From contig JAVVWP010000008.1 of assembly GCA_036652055.1 (NCBI GenBank), positions 4,312-68,311 of the forward strand: a DNA stretch of 64,000 nucleotides. The letters run 5' to 3'. Shown piece by piece: positions 35,044 through 43,775 of this stretch. The translations under genes were made by a program, and so were the position numbers. Position 1 is the stretch's first letter; each line of letters begins with the position of its first letter. The notes beneath the pieces are model-generated. The model worked only from the letters and a program-made list of their open reading frames with translations. It was not told where the DNA came from and ran no database searches. The stretch comes from Fimenecus sp036652055. GTDB taxonomy: Bacteria > Bacillota > Clostridia > Oscillospirales > Acutalibacteraceae.

Positions 35044-36942
35044 ATGTTAGTTACATTAAGCGATATAAGTAAAAGCTTTTTAGATGAAACTGTTCTCAAT
35101 AACATTTCATTGTCTATAAATGAAAATGATAGAATAGGGCTTTTGGGTATGAATGGCGTTGGCAAAAGCACACTTCTTAATATTATCACAGGTCATTTGG
35201 ATTATGACAGTGGTACAATGTCATTGAAAAAAAATCTTGAAATAGGATATTTGAAACAAAACGAAGCTTTAAATTCAGAAAACACTTTAGATGAAGAAAT
35301 AAAGCTTTCTCTTAAAACCGTTTATGACTTGAAATTAGAGATTTCGCATATATCTAATGAACTATCAACTGTTGATACACAATGTGACAAATACAAGGCT
35401 CTAAGCGAAAAATATGATGAGCTTAACAACCACTTTATTGCCTTAGACGGATTTACCGCCGATTTCAGAATTAAAACCGTCTTAAATGGTCTTGGATTTG
35501 GTGATTATGATTTAAGCAGAAAAGCTGAAAATCTCAGCGGTGGTGAAAAGATGCGATTTGCAATTGCAAAAATGCTTCTTAAAAATCCTGAACTTTTAAT
35601 TTTAGACGAGCCTACCAATCACCTTGATTTTGCTACACTTTCTTGGCTTGAATCATATTTGAATAATTACAAAGGTGCAGTTTTGATTGTATCGCATGAC
35701 CGATATTTTCTTGATAGAGTTGTAAATAACATTTGTGAGCTTGAAAGAAGTGAAATACATCGATATAAAGGTGGATATAAAGATTTTTTAAAGCAAAAGG
35801 ATGAACGCATAAAACTTCTTGAAAAAGAATATCAAAAACAACAGGTTGAACTGAATGAAATGCGTGACTATGTCAGCAGAAACCTTGCAAAATCAAGCAG
35901 TATTAACAGCGTTGGCTCAAGAGTAAAAGCACTTGAAAAAATGGAAATGCAAGAAAAGCCTAATCCGAGGCAAAAAAAAGTGAAATTTAAATTTGAATTT
36001 GATATTGAACCACATAAAAATGTGTTGATATGTAAAGATGTTGGCGTTTTTGTAGGCGACAGCGAAACAGGAAAACAGCTTTATAATAATATTTCACTTG
36101 AAGTTTTAAGTGGAGAAAAAGTTGCAATAGTCGGTAAAAACGGGATTGGAAAGACTTCACTTTTAAAAGCTATTTTAAGAAAAATTCCTTATGACGGCTA
36201 TATTCGTTTTGGCGGAAATGTAAAAGTTTCATATTTTGACCAAGAGCTTGCAAACTTAAATCTTAATGATACTGTTATTGAAGCTGTTCACAGAAATTTC
36301 CCAACTAAAACAGAATTTGAAATTCGGAGTGCTTTAGGTTCTCTTTTAATCGAAGATGAAGCTGTTTTTAAGCGTGTTAAAGACCTTTCTGGTGCAAATC
36401 GTGCCAAGGTTGCATTTTGCATAATAATGTTCCAAAGGGCAAATGTTCTTATATTAGACGAGCCTACCAATCATCTTGATTATATGGCAAAAGAAGCTTT
36501 AGATGAAGCTTTAAAAGAATATAGCGGAACACTTATAACAGTGTCGCATGACAGATATTTTCTTAATAATGTACCAACTAAAATAATTGAGATGTTTGAA
36601 AATGAACTTGTAATATATAATGGGACATATGATTATTATATTGAACATAGAAAATCAGACCAGCAAAATATTTCTAAACCCAAAAATGAAAATTCGCAAA
36701 AAGTTATTTATGAAAAATCTAAAGAAAACAAATCAGATGACAGAAAAAAACGAGTGAAAATAAATTTATTGCAAAAAGATATTAATTCTCTTAGCGAAGA
36801 AATTGAAAATCTTAAAGCTCTATCAGAAAGCCCTGAAATAGCAAGCGATTATCAAAAAATTACCGATTTTCTTGAAGAAATTAATGAAAAGGAAAAGTTG
36901 CTTGAAGAATATGAAAACGAGTGGTTAGAACTGACATTATAA
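35044..36942 (+). CDS. ABC-F family ATPase
   Basis: A 632-residue cytosolic protein with two ABC domains joined by the charged ABC-F linker, no membrane segments, and a coiled-coil C-terminal tail (about residues 555-632). Domain 1 has GMNGVGKST, LSGGEKMRFAIAK and LLILDEPTNHLDF. Domain 2 has GKNGIGKTS and VLILDEPTNHLDY, but its signature reads LSGANRAKVAF in place of LSGGE/LSYGE. ABC-F proteins act on ribosomes as translation factors or antibiotic-protection proteins; overall layout resembles the housekeeping Uup/YdiF type. The 3' end overlaps convergent dinB by six bases. Confidence 0.88.
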   Translation: MLVTLSDISKSFLDETVLNNISLSINENDRIGLLGMNGVGKSTLLNIITGHLDYDSGTMSLKKNLEIGYLKQNEALNSENTLDEEIKLSLKTVYDLKLEISHISNELSTVDTQCDKYKALSEKYDELNNHFIALDGFTADFRIKTVLNGLGFGDYDLSRKAENLSGGEKMRFAIAKMLLKNPELLILDEPTNHLDFATLSWLESYLNNYKGAVLIVSHDRYFLDRVVNNICELERSEIHRYKGGYKDFLKQKDERIKLLEKEYQKQQVELNEMRDYVSRNLAKSSSINSVGSRVKALEKMEMQEKPNPRQKKVKFKFEFDIEPHKNVLICKDVGVFVGDSETGKQLYNNISLEVLSGEKVAIVGKNGIGKTSLLKAILRKIPYDGYIRFGGNVKVSYFDQELANLNLNDTVIEAVHRNFPTKTEFEIRSALGSLLIEDEAVFKRVKDLSGANRAKVAFCIIMFQRANVLILDEPTNHLDYMAKEALDEALKEYSGTLITVSHDRYFLNNVPTKIIEMFENELVIYNGTYDYYIEHRKSDQQNISKPKNENSQKVIYEKSKENKSDDRKKRVKINLLQKDINSLSEEIENLKALSESPEIASDYQKITDFLEEINEKEKLLEEYENEWLELTL

Positions 36943-38154
36943 ATTAGTCTTTTCTGTTGGCATTTTATTATCACTGGATTTTAACAGTGTCGCTTCCAAA
37001 ATTGATGATTTTCCAAAGCGATGGTTGATTTTTAACATAGTATCTTCTATTATTTTGCATTTTTCATGCTCTGAATAATCACTTTCAAGGCTTAATTGTT
37101 CAGGAATATCATCACATTCTAAATCAATAGCCCTTACCGTAATAGCCCTTACGGGATTTTCCCACAAATAGCGTGAAACAAAAAGTTCGTTTGCCCCTGA
37201 GGCTATTTCTCTTGTACTTTGAGTTGGTAAAATAAGCTTTGACTGATACTGCTTTGAAATTAGCTTGTTGTTTTTTACTGCAAGCTGAATTCCAAAGGCA
37301 TAAAGCCCGTTTTGATTTAAATTATTTGCAACTTCGTGAGAAAGGCTCAAAATTACTTTTTTAGCTTCTTCATTTGTTTTGATGTCATTTACGAGCGTTA
37401 CTCCCCTGCCTACACTTTTTATTGGCGAATTATAATCAATGCTTGCGACATCGGTATTATCAATGCCATTAGCTATTTGCCAAAGAATTCTTCCGTTTTT
37501 TCCGAGTATTGACATAAGAAAGCCGCAATCTGATTTTGCTATATCTCCTATTGTTGAAATTGCATATTTTGAAAGCGTTTTAAAGGTGCTTTTACCTACC
37601 CACAATAGCTCACTACATGGTAACTGCCAAATCATTTCTTTAAAATTAGCTGAATTTATTTGTGTTATGGCATCGGGCTTTTTCATATCACTTCCAAGCT
37701 TTGCAAACACCTTGTTGAAAGAAACTCCTATTGAAACGCTAACTCCAAGCTCGGCTTTTACCGCCTCTTTTATATCATATGCTATTGACATTGGAGTTCC
37801 AAAAAGTCTTTGACTTCCTGTAACATCAAGCCAGCATTCGTCCATTCCAAAAGGTTCTACTAAATCAGTATATCTATAATATATTTCTTTGACAGCATTT
37901 GAATATTTTATATATTCATCAAAATGTGGATTTAATATAATTAAATTTTTACACTTGTTTTTTGCTTGCCAAATAACCTCTGCTGTTTTTACGCCGAATT
38001 TTTTTGCCTCTTCTGATTTTGCTAAAACTATGCCATGCCTTTCCTCAGTTCTTCCGCAAACTGCAATCGGAAGTCCTTTTAAATCGGGATTTAAAGCGAT
38101 TTCAACAGATGCAAAGAAATTATTAAGGTCACAATGAAGTATTGCTTTATCCAT
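36937..38154 (-). CDS. dinB: Y-family DNA polymerase (Pol IV-like)
   Basis: A 405-residue translesion polymerase. The palm motifs are HCDLNNFFASVE (residues 6-17), with the first catalytic Asp, and MDECWLDVTGS (about residues 100-110), with the D-E pair. Thumb helix-hairpin-helix and little-finger domains follow. I chose the ATG at 38154, eight bases after AAGGAGG. It has its own promoter with a LexA box between -35 and -10, so it should be induced by DNA damage. It ends by overlapping the ABC-F gene convergently. Confidence 0.92.
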   Translation of the reverse strand: MDKAILHCDLNNFFASVEIALNPDLKGLPIAVCGRTEERHGIVLAKSEEAKKFGVKTAEVIWQAKNKCKNLIILNPHFDEYIKYSNAVKEIYYRYTDLVEPFGMDECWLDVTGSQRLFGTPMSIAYDIKEAVKAELGVSVSIGVSFNKVFAKLGSDMKKPDAITQINSANFKEMIWQLPCSELLWVGKSTFKTLSKYAISTIGDIAKSDCGFLMSILGKNGRILWQIANGIDNTDVASIDYNSPIKSVGRGVTLVNDIKTNEEAKKVILSLSHEVANNLNQNGLYAFGIQLAVKNNKLISKQYQSKLILPTQSTREIASGANELFVSRYLWENPVRAITVRAIDLECDDIPEQLSLESDYSEHEKCKIIEDTMLKINHRFGKSSILEATLLKSSDNKMPTEKTNL

Positions 38155-38173
38155 AGATTTCGCCTCCTTAATT

Positions 38174-38202
38174 ATTATATCAGAACATTTGTTCTGCGTC
38201 AA
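38174..38202 (-). promoter_or_regulatory. dinB promoter with LexA (SOS) box
   Basis: TTGACG (38202-38197) and TATAAT (38179-38174) are exactly 17 bases apart. GAACAAATGTTC (38194-38183, minus strand) lies inside the spacer and fits the Gram-positive LexA consensus GAACRNRYGTTC at every position. LexA bound there would block RNA polymerase. Confidence 0.85.
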
Positions 38203-38226
38203 GAATAAAATGTTTTTTCTGAACTA

Positions 38227-38255
38227 TTGACAAAAGTCGAATTTTGATGTATTAT
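38227..38255 (+). promoter_or_regulatory. sigma-A promoter of the T-box leader
   Basis: TTGACA (38227-38232) and TATTAT (38250-38255) with a 17-base spacer. The -35 box lies 24 bases from the divergent dinB -35 box. Confidence 0.75.
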
Positions 38256-38261
38256 CCTTGC

Positions 38262-38545
38262 ATATTGATAAACCGATGAGCAAGAGTAGTATCTGTTTTT
38301 TAAAGCATTTTAAGAGAGCCGCTTGTGGTGTGATTGTGGCAATGCTTAATTCAGTGAATGGACTTGTGAGGGCGACCTGAAAGCTTATGGCTGTATGGAA
38401 GACGGTAGCCAACCGTTAATGTGGTAAGCATATTATTATGTATGCGATTAAAGTGCGTTTTAATTTTTTAAAACGAATTTGGGTGGTACCGCAGGATTTT
38501 ATTGTTCTTGTCCCAGTGTTTGGGATAAGGGCTTTTTTTATTTTT
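38262..38545 (+). promoter_or_regulatory. T-box riboswitch, tryptophan specifier
   Basis: The leader contains the T-box sequence GGGTGGTACCGC (38481-38492). Stem I is visible: CAAG (38281-38284) pairs with CTTG (38363-38366), and AAGCATT (38303-38309) pairs with AATGCTT (38341-38347). An AGTAGTA-type 5' loop side and a GAGAG motif are also present. The 3' side of the specifier loop reads GAATGGA, placing TGG (38359-38361) as the specifier, that is tryptophan. A terminator follows at 38507-38539. Uncharged tRNA-Trp should allow read-through into the importer genes. Confidence 0.85.
38507..38539 (+). terminator. T-box leader terminator
   Basis: CTTGTCCCA (38507-38515) pairs with TGGGATAAG (38521-38529), including one G-U pair, followed by GGC and a T-run. 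Confidence 0.8.
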
Positions 38546-38639
38546 AAGGAGTGGTTTTTGTGTTTATTTTATCAGAGCGATGGCAGGCTTCAATTTCATC
38601 TTATAAAAAAATATTAAATTAAAATTGGAGAGTTTTATT

Positions 38640-39617
38640 ATGAAAAAAATTATTTCTTTATGTTTAGCCGCTGTTCTTTTGGCTGTAAGCTTTGTAGGCT
38701 GCACCAATTCAAAAGAAAACAAATCACTTAATGTTGGCGTTATTCAATATATGAGCCACCCTTCTCTTGACAACTGCTATAATGGCGTTGAGCAAGCTTT
38801 AAAAGCTTCAGGATTAGACATTAAAATTGACCACCAGACAGGTTCTTCTGCTTCTGCTGATGCTGACTGTGCAACATATGCACAAAATATGGTTTCAAAA
38901 AAATATGATTTAATTATAGCTATTGCTACCCCTGCTGCTGCAAGTGCTTATGCTAAAACCGATGGAACAGATATTCCTGTTGTTTTTTGTGCTGTTTCTG
39001 ACCCTGTTGCTGCAAAGCTTGTAAAAACGCTCCAAAATCCAGGAACGCCTTGCACAGGAACTACGGATATTTTAGATTTAGAAGCTCAAGTTGATATGAT
39101 TAAAGCTTTTCAACCTAATGTTAAAAAAATAGGAGTTTTATATACTACAAGCGAAGCAAACTCGATTTCTAATCTTGCTCGCTTAAAAGAAATTGCACTC
39201 ACAAAAGGAATTGAAATTGTGCCTTCGGGAATTCAAAACGCTTCTGACCTACCATCTGCCGCTGCTGCACTTTGCGGTCAAGTTGACTGCATAAACAACT
39301 TTACTGATAACAATGTTGTTGAAAATCTACCTGTTGTTTTAAATGCTGCTAAATCAGCTAACATTCCTGTTTATGGTTCTGAAGAAGAACAAGTCAAGCT
39401 TGGCTGTCTTGCTTCAATGTCACTTGATTATGTAGCTCTTGGCAAGGTGACTGGTGAAATGGCTGTAAAAATATTAAATGGCACTTCTGCAAGTACAATG
39501 CCCGTCGCAGAAGTTGCCGATGCTAAACCTGTTATTAATTCTGAAGTTGCCGCAAATCTTAAATTTGAAATGCCAACAAACTTTGCAAATGCAACCATTG
39601 TTGAAACAATAAAATAA
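38640..39617 (+). CDS. trpX: ABC transporter substrate-binding lipoprotein (TrpX-like)
   Basis: A 325-residue lipoprotein. The signal peptide ends in the lipobox SFVGC, with Cys near residue 21. The mature part begins KSLNVGVIQYMSHPSLDNCY and has the two-lobed periplasmic-binding fold of the PF04392 family. That family includes predicted tryptophan and tyrosine importers. The tryptophan T-box upstream supports tryptophan as ligand. I chose the ATG at 38640 after GGAGAG rather than a TTG at 38625 lying in that site. First gene of a three-gene importer operon. Confidence 0.85.
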   Translation: MKKIISLCLAAVLLAVSFVGCTNSKENKSLNVGVIQYMSHPSLDNCYNGVEQALKASGLDIKIDHQTGSSASADADCATYAQNMVSKKYDLIIAIATPAAASAYAKTDGTDIPVVFCAVSDPVAAKLVKTLQNPGTPCTGTTDILDLEAQVDMIKAFQPNVKKIGVLYTTSEANSISNLARLKEIALTKGIEIVPSGIQNASDLPSAAAALCGQVDCINNFTDNNVVENLPVVLNAAKSANIPVYGSEEEQVKLGCLASMSLDYVALGKVTGEMAVKILNGTSASTMPVAEVADAKPVINSEVAANLKFEMPTNFANATIVETIK

Positions 39618-39661
39618 GATTTTCATTTTAACTAATACACTTTTTTGAAGGGAAGTATTTT

Positions 39662-40606
39662 ATGCAAATGCTGCTTAGCTCCTGTGAAGTTTTTTTGACA
39701 GATGGCTTTATTTATGCTGTTCTTGCTATGGGTTACTATATTACATATACAATTTTGGACTTTCCCGACCTCACCGTGGAGGGAACTGTTTTGACTGGTG
39801 GAATTATTTTTTCACTGCTTGCAATTACTGGTCTTAATCCATGGATTTGTATGATTATTGCATTTGTTTTCGGCTGCATTGCAGGCTGTGTCACGGGGAT
39901 TTTAAATGTTAAGCTAAAAATACGCCCTCTACTTTGTGGAATTTTAGTTTCAACTGCACTTATTACAATTAATTTGGTTGTAACAGTTGTCGGAATGGGC
40001 GGTAATTTAAAGGGCGAGGACGCTCTGACAAATATTCCTATTGGCAGAGATGTAACTACAATTTTAAGAAGCTTCCCTGCAAAATATATTCCGCAAGACT
40101 TTTTAGGAATTAATATTAGAAAGCTTATCATATTTTTTGCTGTTGCAGTAATTTTTAAAATTCTGCTTGATGTGTTTTTAAAAACAAAATCAGGACTGTT
40201 GCTTCGTGCATCGGGTTCTAACCCTAATTTTGTTACTATGCTTGCTAAAAATCCAGGCAACAGCAAAATTTTAGGTCTTGCTCTTGGCAATGGATTTGCA
40301 GCAGTTTCAGGCGCACTTATAGCTCAAAGCAGAGGCAACGCTAATCAAAGTATGGGGCTTGGAATGATTGTTATTGGGCTTGCCTCGTTGATTATTGGTC
40401 TATCAGTATTTAGCAAGGTCAAATTTATGAAACCATCTACAAAAGTTATTTTTGGTTCTGTAATTTATCAAGCTTGTCTGTCTATTGCTACATTCTTAGG
40501 TGTGCCAACGGCATATAACAAACTTATTATGGCAATTCTATTTACTATTGCACTTGTTATAAGCGGTACAATATTTAAAAAGAAAGGAAGTGCTGTAATT
40601 GATTGA
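39662..40606 (+). CDS. trpY: ABC transporter permease (TrpY-like)
   Basis: A 314-residue membrane protein with about nine hydrophobic segments, of the branched-chain-amino-acid/ribose permease (BPD_transp_2) group. The ASGSNPNFVTMLAKNPG and LALGNGFAAVSGALIAQSRG blocks (about residues 180-225) form the coupling region. It lies between the substrate-binding and ATPase genes, and its stop overlaps the ATPase start by eight bases. It should import tryptophan with its partners, as the T-box suggests. Confidence 0.85.
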   Translation: MQMLLSSCEVFLTDGFIYAVLAMGYYITYTILDFPDLTVEGTVLTGGIIFSLLAITGLNPWICMIIAFVFGCIAGCVTGILNVKLKIRPLLCGILVSTALITINLVVTVVGMGGNLKGEDALTNIPIGRDVTTILRSFPAKYIPQDFLGINIRKLIIFFAVAVIFKILLDVFLKTKSGLLLRASGSNPNFVTMLAKNPGNSKILGLALGNGFAAVSGALIAQSRGNANQSMGLGMIVIGLASLIIGLSVFSKVKFMKPSTKVIFGSVIYQACLSIATFLGVPTAYNKLIMAILFTIALVISGTIFKKKGSAVID

Positions 40607-41372
40607 GATTAAACATCTAAACAAAAATTTTAATATAGGAACTCCTGATGAGGCTACACTTTTTAATGATTTTGATTTAAACATAAATAATAATGAATTT
40701 GTTTCAATCATAGGCTCAAACGGTTCAGGAAAAACAACACTTCTCAATATGATTTGTGGCTCTTTAATTCCTGAAAGCGGAAATATAATCATAAATGGTA
40801 ATGATATAACAAAGGAAAAAGAATTTAAGCGAGCAAAATTTATCGGTCGTGTATTTCAAGATCCACAAAAAGGAAGCTGCTCTGAACTTACTATACTTGA
40901 AAATATGGCTCTGGCTGACAATAAAAATAAAAGTTATGGCTTATCTTTGGGCGTAAATAAAAAACGAATTTCATATTATCAAACTTTGCTTGAAAAATGT
41001 GAGATGGGGCTTGAAAACAGACTGAATGTTAAAGCAGGAACTCTCTCAGGCGGTCAAAGGCAAGCACTGTCACTTGTTTTTGCAACAATGAATGATATTA
41101 GCCTTTTAATTTTAGATGAGCATACGGCGGCACTGGACCCTAAATCGTCTGAAAATATTATGCAGCTAACCAATAAACTCGTTGCAAAAAAAGATATAAC
41201 AACTCTTATGGTTACTCACAACCTTAGATTTGCATTAGAATATGGCAATCGTCTAATTATGATGCATGAAGGTAAAAGCGTTTTAGACCTTTGTGGAAAT
41301 GACAAGGAAAATTGTGAAATTGATGCACTGCTTAAAATATTTAACAACATAAGCATTGAAGTCGGAAACTGA
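40599..41372 (+). CDS. trpZ: ABC transporter ATP-binding protein (TrpZ-like)
   Basis: A 257-residue ABC ATPase. Walker A is GSNGSGKTT (about residues 38-46), the signature is LSGGQRQALSL, and Walker B is LLILDEHTAALDP, with H in place of the usual P in DEP. It starts at TTG, eight bases after AAAGGAAG, overlapping the permease gene. It powers the importer made with the two upstream genes. A bidirectional terminator separates it from the convergent ACT-domain gene. Confidence 0.87.
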   Translation: MIEIKHLNKNFNIGTPDEATLFNDFDLNINNNEFVSIIGSNGSGKTTLLNMICGSLIPESGNIIINGNDITKEKEFKRAKFIGRVFQDPQKGSCSELTILENMALADNKNKSYGLSLGVNKKRISYYQTLLEKCEMGLENRLNVKAGTLSGGQRQALSLVFATMNDISLLILDEHTAALDPKSSENIMQLTNKLVAKKDITTLMVTHNLRFALEYGNRLIMMHEGKSVLDLCGNDKENCEIDALLKIFNNISIEVGN

Positions 41373-41379
41373 AAAAAAC

Positions 41380-41414
41380 CCCACTATTTGATAAATCGAA
41401 TAGTGGGTTTTTTT
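41380..41414. terminator. bidirectional intrinsic terminator
   Basis: CCCACTATT (41380-41388) pairs with AATAGTGGG (41399-41407), flanked by an A-run and a T-run, between convergent operons. Confidence 0.85.
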
Positions 41415-41434
41415 AATTATTAAGCTTTGTAGGT

Positions 41435-41860
41435 TTATACGATTTGGTCTTCGCTCATAACTTCAATATTGTTTTTATTAAGAACTTTAACTGCCTTATC
41501 ATTATCAGCTACTCTAACAATGATGCAAGCTTCGCCATCTGACGGAGTTAAAAACGCATACGCATACTCAACATTTTCGCCCTCTGAGGCTAAAATCTTA
41601 ACGACATTTGCAAAAGTTCCTGCAACATCTGGAACACGAATTCCAACAACATCAGTTATTGAAACTGCAACAGCATTTGCTTTTAACACAGCCGCCGCTT
41701 TATTGGTATCTGAAACAATCAACCTCAAAATACCAAAATCAGTTGTATCTGCAATAGAAAATGCACGAATACTAATATCGCTTTCTGCAAGAAATCCTGT
41801 GATATCTGCAAGTCTGCCTGGTTTGTTTTCAACGAAAACTGAAATTTGTTTGATTGCCAT
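41435..41860 (-). CDS. tandem ACT domain protein
   Basis: A 141-residue cytosolic protein with two ACT domains. The first begins ISVFVENKPGRLADITGFLA (residues 6-25) and the second GIRVPDVAGTFANVVKILA (about residues 73-91). ACT domains usually bind amino acids. This type regularly accompanies phenylacetate-CoA ligase genes in anaerobes and may sense an aromatic amino acid, which is inference. It starts after AAGGAGG and is last in the paaK-iorAB-paaK operon, 12 bases after the second ligase. Confidence 0.85.
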   Translation of the reverse strand: MAIKQISVFVENKPGRLADITGFLAESDISIRAFSIADTTDFGILRLIVSDTNKAAAVLKANAVAVSITDVVGIRVPDVAGTFANVVKILASEGENVEYAYAFLTPSDGEACIIVRVADNDKAVKVLNKNNIEVMSEDQIV

Positions 41861-41872
41861 AAATATACCTCC

Positions 41873-43174
41873 TTAAATTTGTCTGTTATCGATAACTCTA
41901 ACTGCTTTTCCCTCAAAACGAGGAAGTGAGCGTGGCTCAACAAGTTTAATATTTGCAGCAATTCCAAGAGTTGTTTGCATTGCCGATTTTATTCGTTTTT
42001 CCTCTTGCTCAATGCCTCTTACCGAGTCAGAAAAAAGTGTTTCCGAAAGTTCAATGTTTACTGTCATTATATCAAGATTATTAACTCTGTCAACTATAAT
42101 TTGATAATTAGGCTCCATACCAAGTGATAAAATAATATGTTCAACCTGTGATGGGAACACATTAACTCCCCTAATAATAAGCATATCATCTGTTCTGCCC
42201 TTTGGTTTATGCATTTTAACAAGTGTTCTGCCACATGCACATTTTTCTCTCGTAATTGCAGTAATGTCACGAGTTCTATATCTTAATAGAGGTAAAGCCT
42301 CTTTACCAATACAGGTAAATACAAGCTCACCAAATTCGCCGTCAGGTAAAGGCTTTAAAGTGACTGGATCAATTATTTCAGGGTAGAAATAATCTTCACA
42401 AATATGCATTCCGTTTTGCTCAGAACACTCATAAGCAACGCCTGGCCCTGCAATTTCTGAAAGCCCATATATATCATATGCTTTAATTGAAAGCTCACTT
42501 TCAATCTGTTTACGCATATTTTCACTCCATGCTTCAGCACCAAAGACACCAATTCTAAGCGGTAAGTCTTTAGGGTCAATCCCCTCTTTTTTTAATGACT
42601 CTGCAATATAAAGTGCGTATGAAGGCGTACAGCAAAGAACATTTGAACCAAAATCTTGAAGAATTTGCATCTGCCTATTTGTATTTCCTGATGACATTGG
42701 TATTGCAGTTGCACCGAGTCTTTCAGCACCATAATGTATTCCAAGACCGCCAGTGAAAAGCCCATAACCATAGGAAATATGTATATAGTCCTTTGAAGTT
42801 GCCCCAGCTGCTGCAAGCGCTCTGGCTGTGCATTCACTCCAAATATCTATATCGTGTCTTGTATAACCGACAACCGTTTGTTTGCCTGTTGTGCCTGAAG
42901 ATGCGTGAACTCTAACAAGTTCATCTCTTGGAACAGCAAAAAGTCCAAACGGATAGTTATCTCTAAGGTCTTGCTTGATTGTAAACGGAAGCTTTGAAAC
43001 ATCATCAATTGTTTTAATATCAGATGGCAAAAGCCCCATTTCATCAAACTTAGCTTTATAAAATGGTATGTTGTCATAACAATTATTAACCATTTTAATA
43101 AGACGAGCTGATTGCACTGCACGCAGATAGTCGGGAGAAACTGTTTCCATTTCTTTACTGAAGTAATTTTGCAT
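41873..43174 (-). CDS. paaK: phenylacetate-CoA ligase
   Basis: A 433-residue adenylate-forming enzyme that activates phenylacetate or a related aryl acid with ATP and CoA. The AMP-binding P-loop motif is VHASSGTTGKQTVVGYT (about residues 89-105), followed by YGLSEIAGPGVA and LRYRTRDI. The C-terminal domain has GRTDDMLIIRGVNVFPSQVE. It sits after iorB and has a paralogue of the same length at 45536. In this operon it may work on aryl-acetates made from aryl-pyruvates. Confidence 0.9.
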   Translation of the reverse strand: MQNYFSKEMETVSPDYLRAVQSARLIKMVNNCYDNIPFYKAKFDEMGLLPSDIKTIDDVSKLPFTIKQDLRDNYPFGLFAVPRDELVRVHASSGTTGKQTVVGYTRHDIDIWSECTARALAAAGATSKDYIHISYGYGLFTGGLGIHYGAERLGATAIPMSSGNTNRQMQILQDFGSNVLCCTPSYALYIAESLKKEGIDPKDLPLRIGVFGAEAWSENMRKQIESELSIKAYDIYGLSEIAGPGVAYECSEQNGMHICEDYFYPEIIDPVTLKPLPDGEFGELVFTCIGKEALPLLRYRTRDITAITREKCACGRTLVKMHKPKGRTDDMLIIRGVNVFPSQVEHIILSLGMEPNYQIIVDRVNNLDIMTVNIELSETLFSDSVRGIEQEEKRIKSAMQTTLGIAANIKLVEPRSLPRFEGKAVRVIDNRQI

Positions 43175-43199
43175 AAATTTTAAGCACCTCTATTTATTT

Positions 43200-43775
43200 T
43201 TAACAACTATATCCGTATTCAAAAGCTTTTAAGTTCATTTCTAAGAATTTTTGTGGAACTGTGTTTTTGATTGCCTCTATCCAAACATCATATTCTATAT
43301 CCATATGTGATGCCATAACTCCTATTAAAACGACATTCACAGCTTTTGAAGAGCCTGCTTTTACTGCAAGAGAAAGTGCATCAATGGCAGTAATTTTTTC
43401 TGTACCTGTTTTTTTAATTGCTTCAATTATATCCTGTGGATAAACTGCATTTCCAATTATTACAGGCATTGGATCAATTTTTTGAGTATTTAAAATCAGC
43501 GTTCCATCTTTTTTTAAATAAGGAAGCCATCTTGCAGCTTCAAGTTGTTCAAATGCAAGGATTAGGTCAGCTTCGCCTTCGTTTATTATTGGAGAATAAA
43601 CTTCATCGCCATATTTGACATATGTAACGACTGAACCGCCTCTCTGGCTCATTCCGTGGACCTCTGACACCTTTACATCGTAATTCTTAGTAAGGAGTGC
43701 TGCACCGAGCAAACGGCTTGCAAGGAGCGTTCCCTGCCCTCCGACACCAACTATCATAATACTTTTTGTCTTCAT
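43200..43775 (-). CDS. iorB: indolepyruvate:ferredoxin oxidoreductase beta subunit
   Basis: A 191-residue subunit carrying the gamma-type domain of 2-oxoacid oxidoreductases: IMIVGVGGQGTLLASRLLG at the start and EVHGMSQRGGSVVTYVKYG near residues 38-56. With IorA it decarboxylates indolepyruvate and other aryl-pyruvates to acyl-CoA, reducing ferredoxin. I chose the ATG at 43775, which overlaps the iorA stop as TAATG and follows GGAGGG; the open frame extends 44 codons further but inside iorA. Confidence 0.92.
   Translation of the reverse strand: MKTKSIMIVGVGGQGTLLASRLLGAALLTKNYDVKVSEVHGMSQRGGSVVTYVKYGDEVYSPIINEGEADLILAFEQLEAARWLPYLKKDGTLILNTQKIDPMPVIIGNAVYPQDIIEAIKKTGTEKITAIDALSLAVKAGSSKAVNVVLIGVMASHMDIEYDVWIEAIKNTVPQKFLEMNLKAFEYGYSC

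Noticed and set aside
38224..38412. 62-codon minus-strand reading frame
   Set aside because: It lies across the T-box leader, has no ribosome binding site and no recognisable content.
39736..40290. 184-codon minus-strand frame opposite the permease gene
   Set aside because: A shadow of the membrane-protein gene; no ribosome binding site and no family resemblance.
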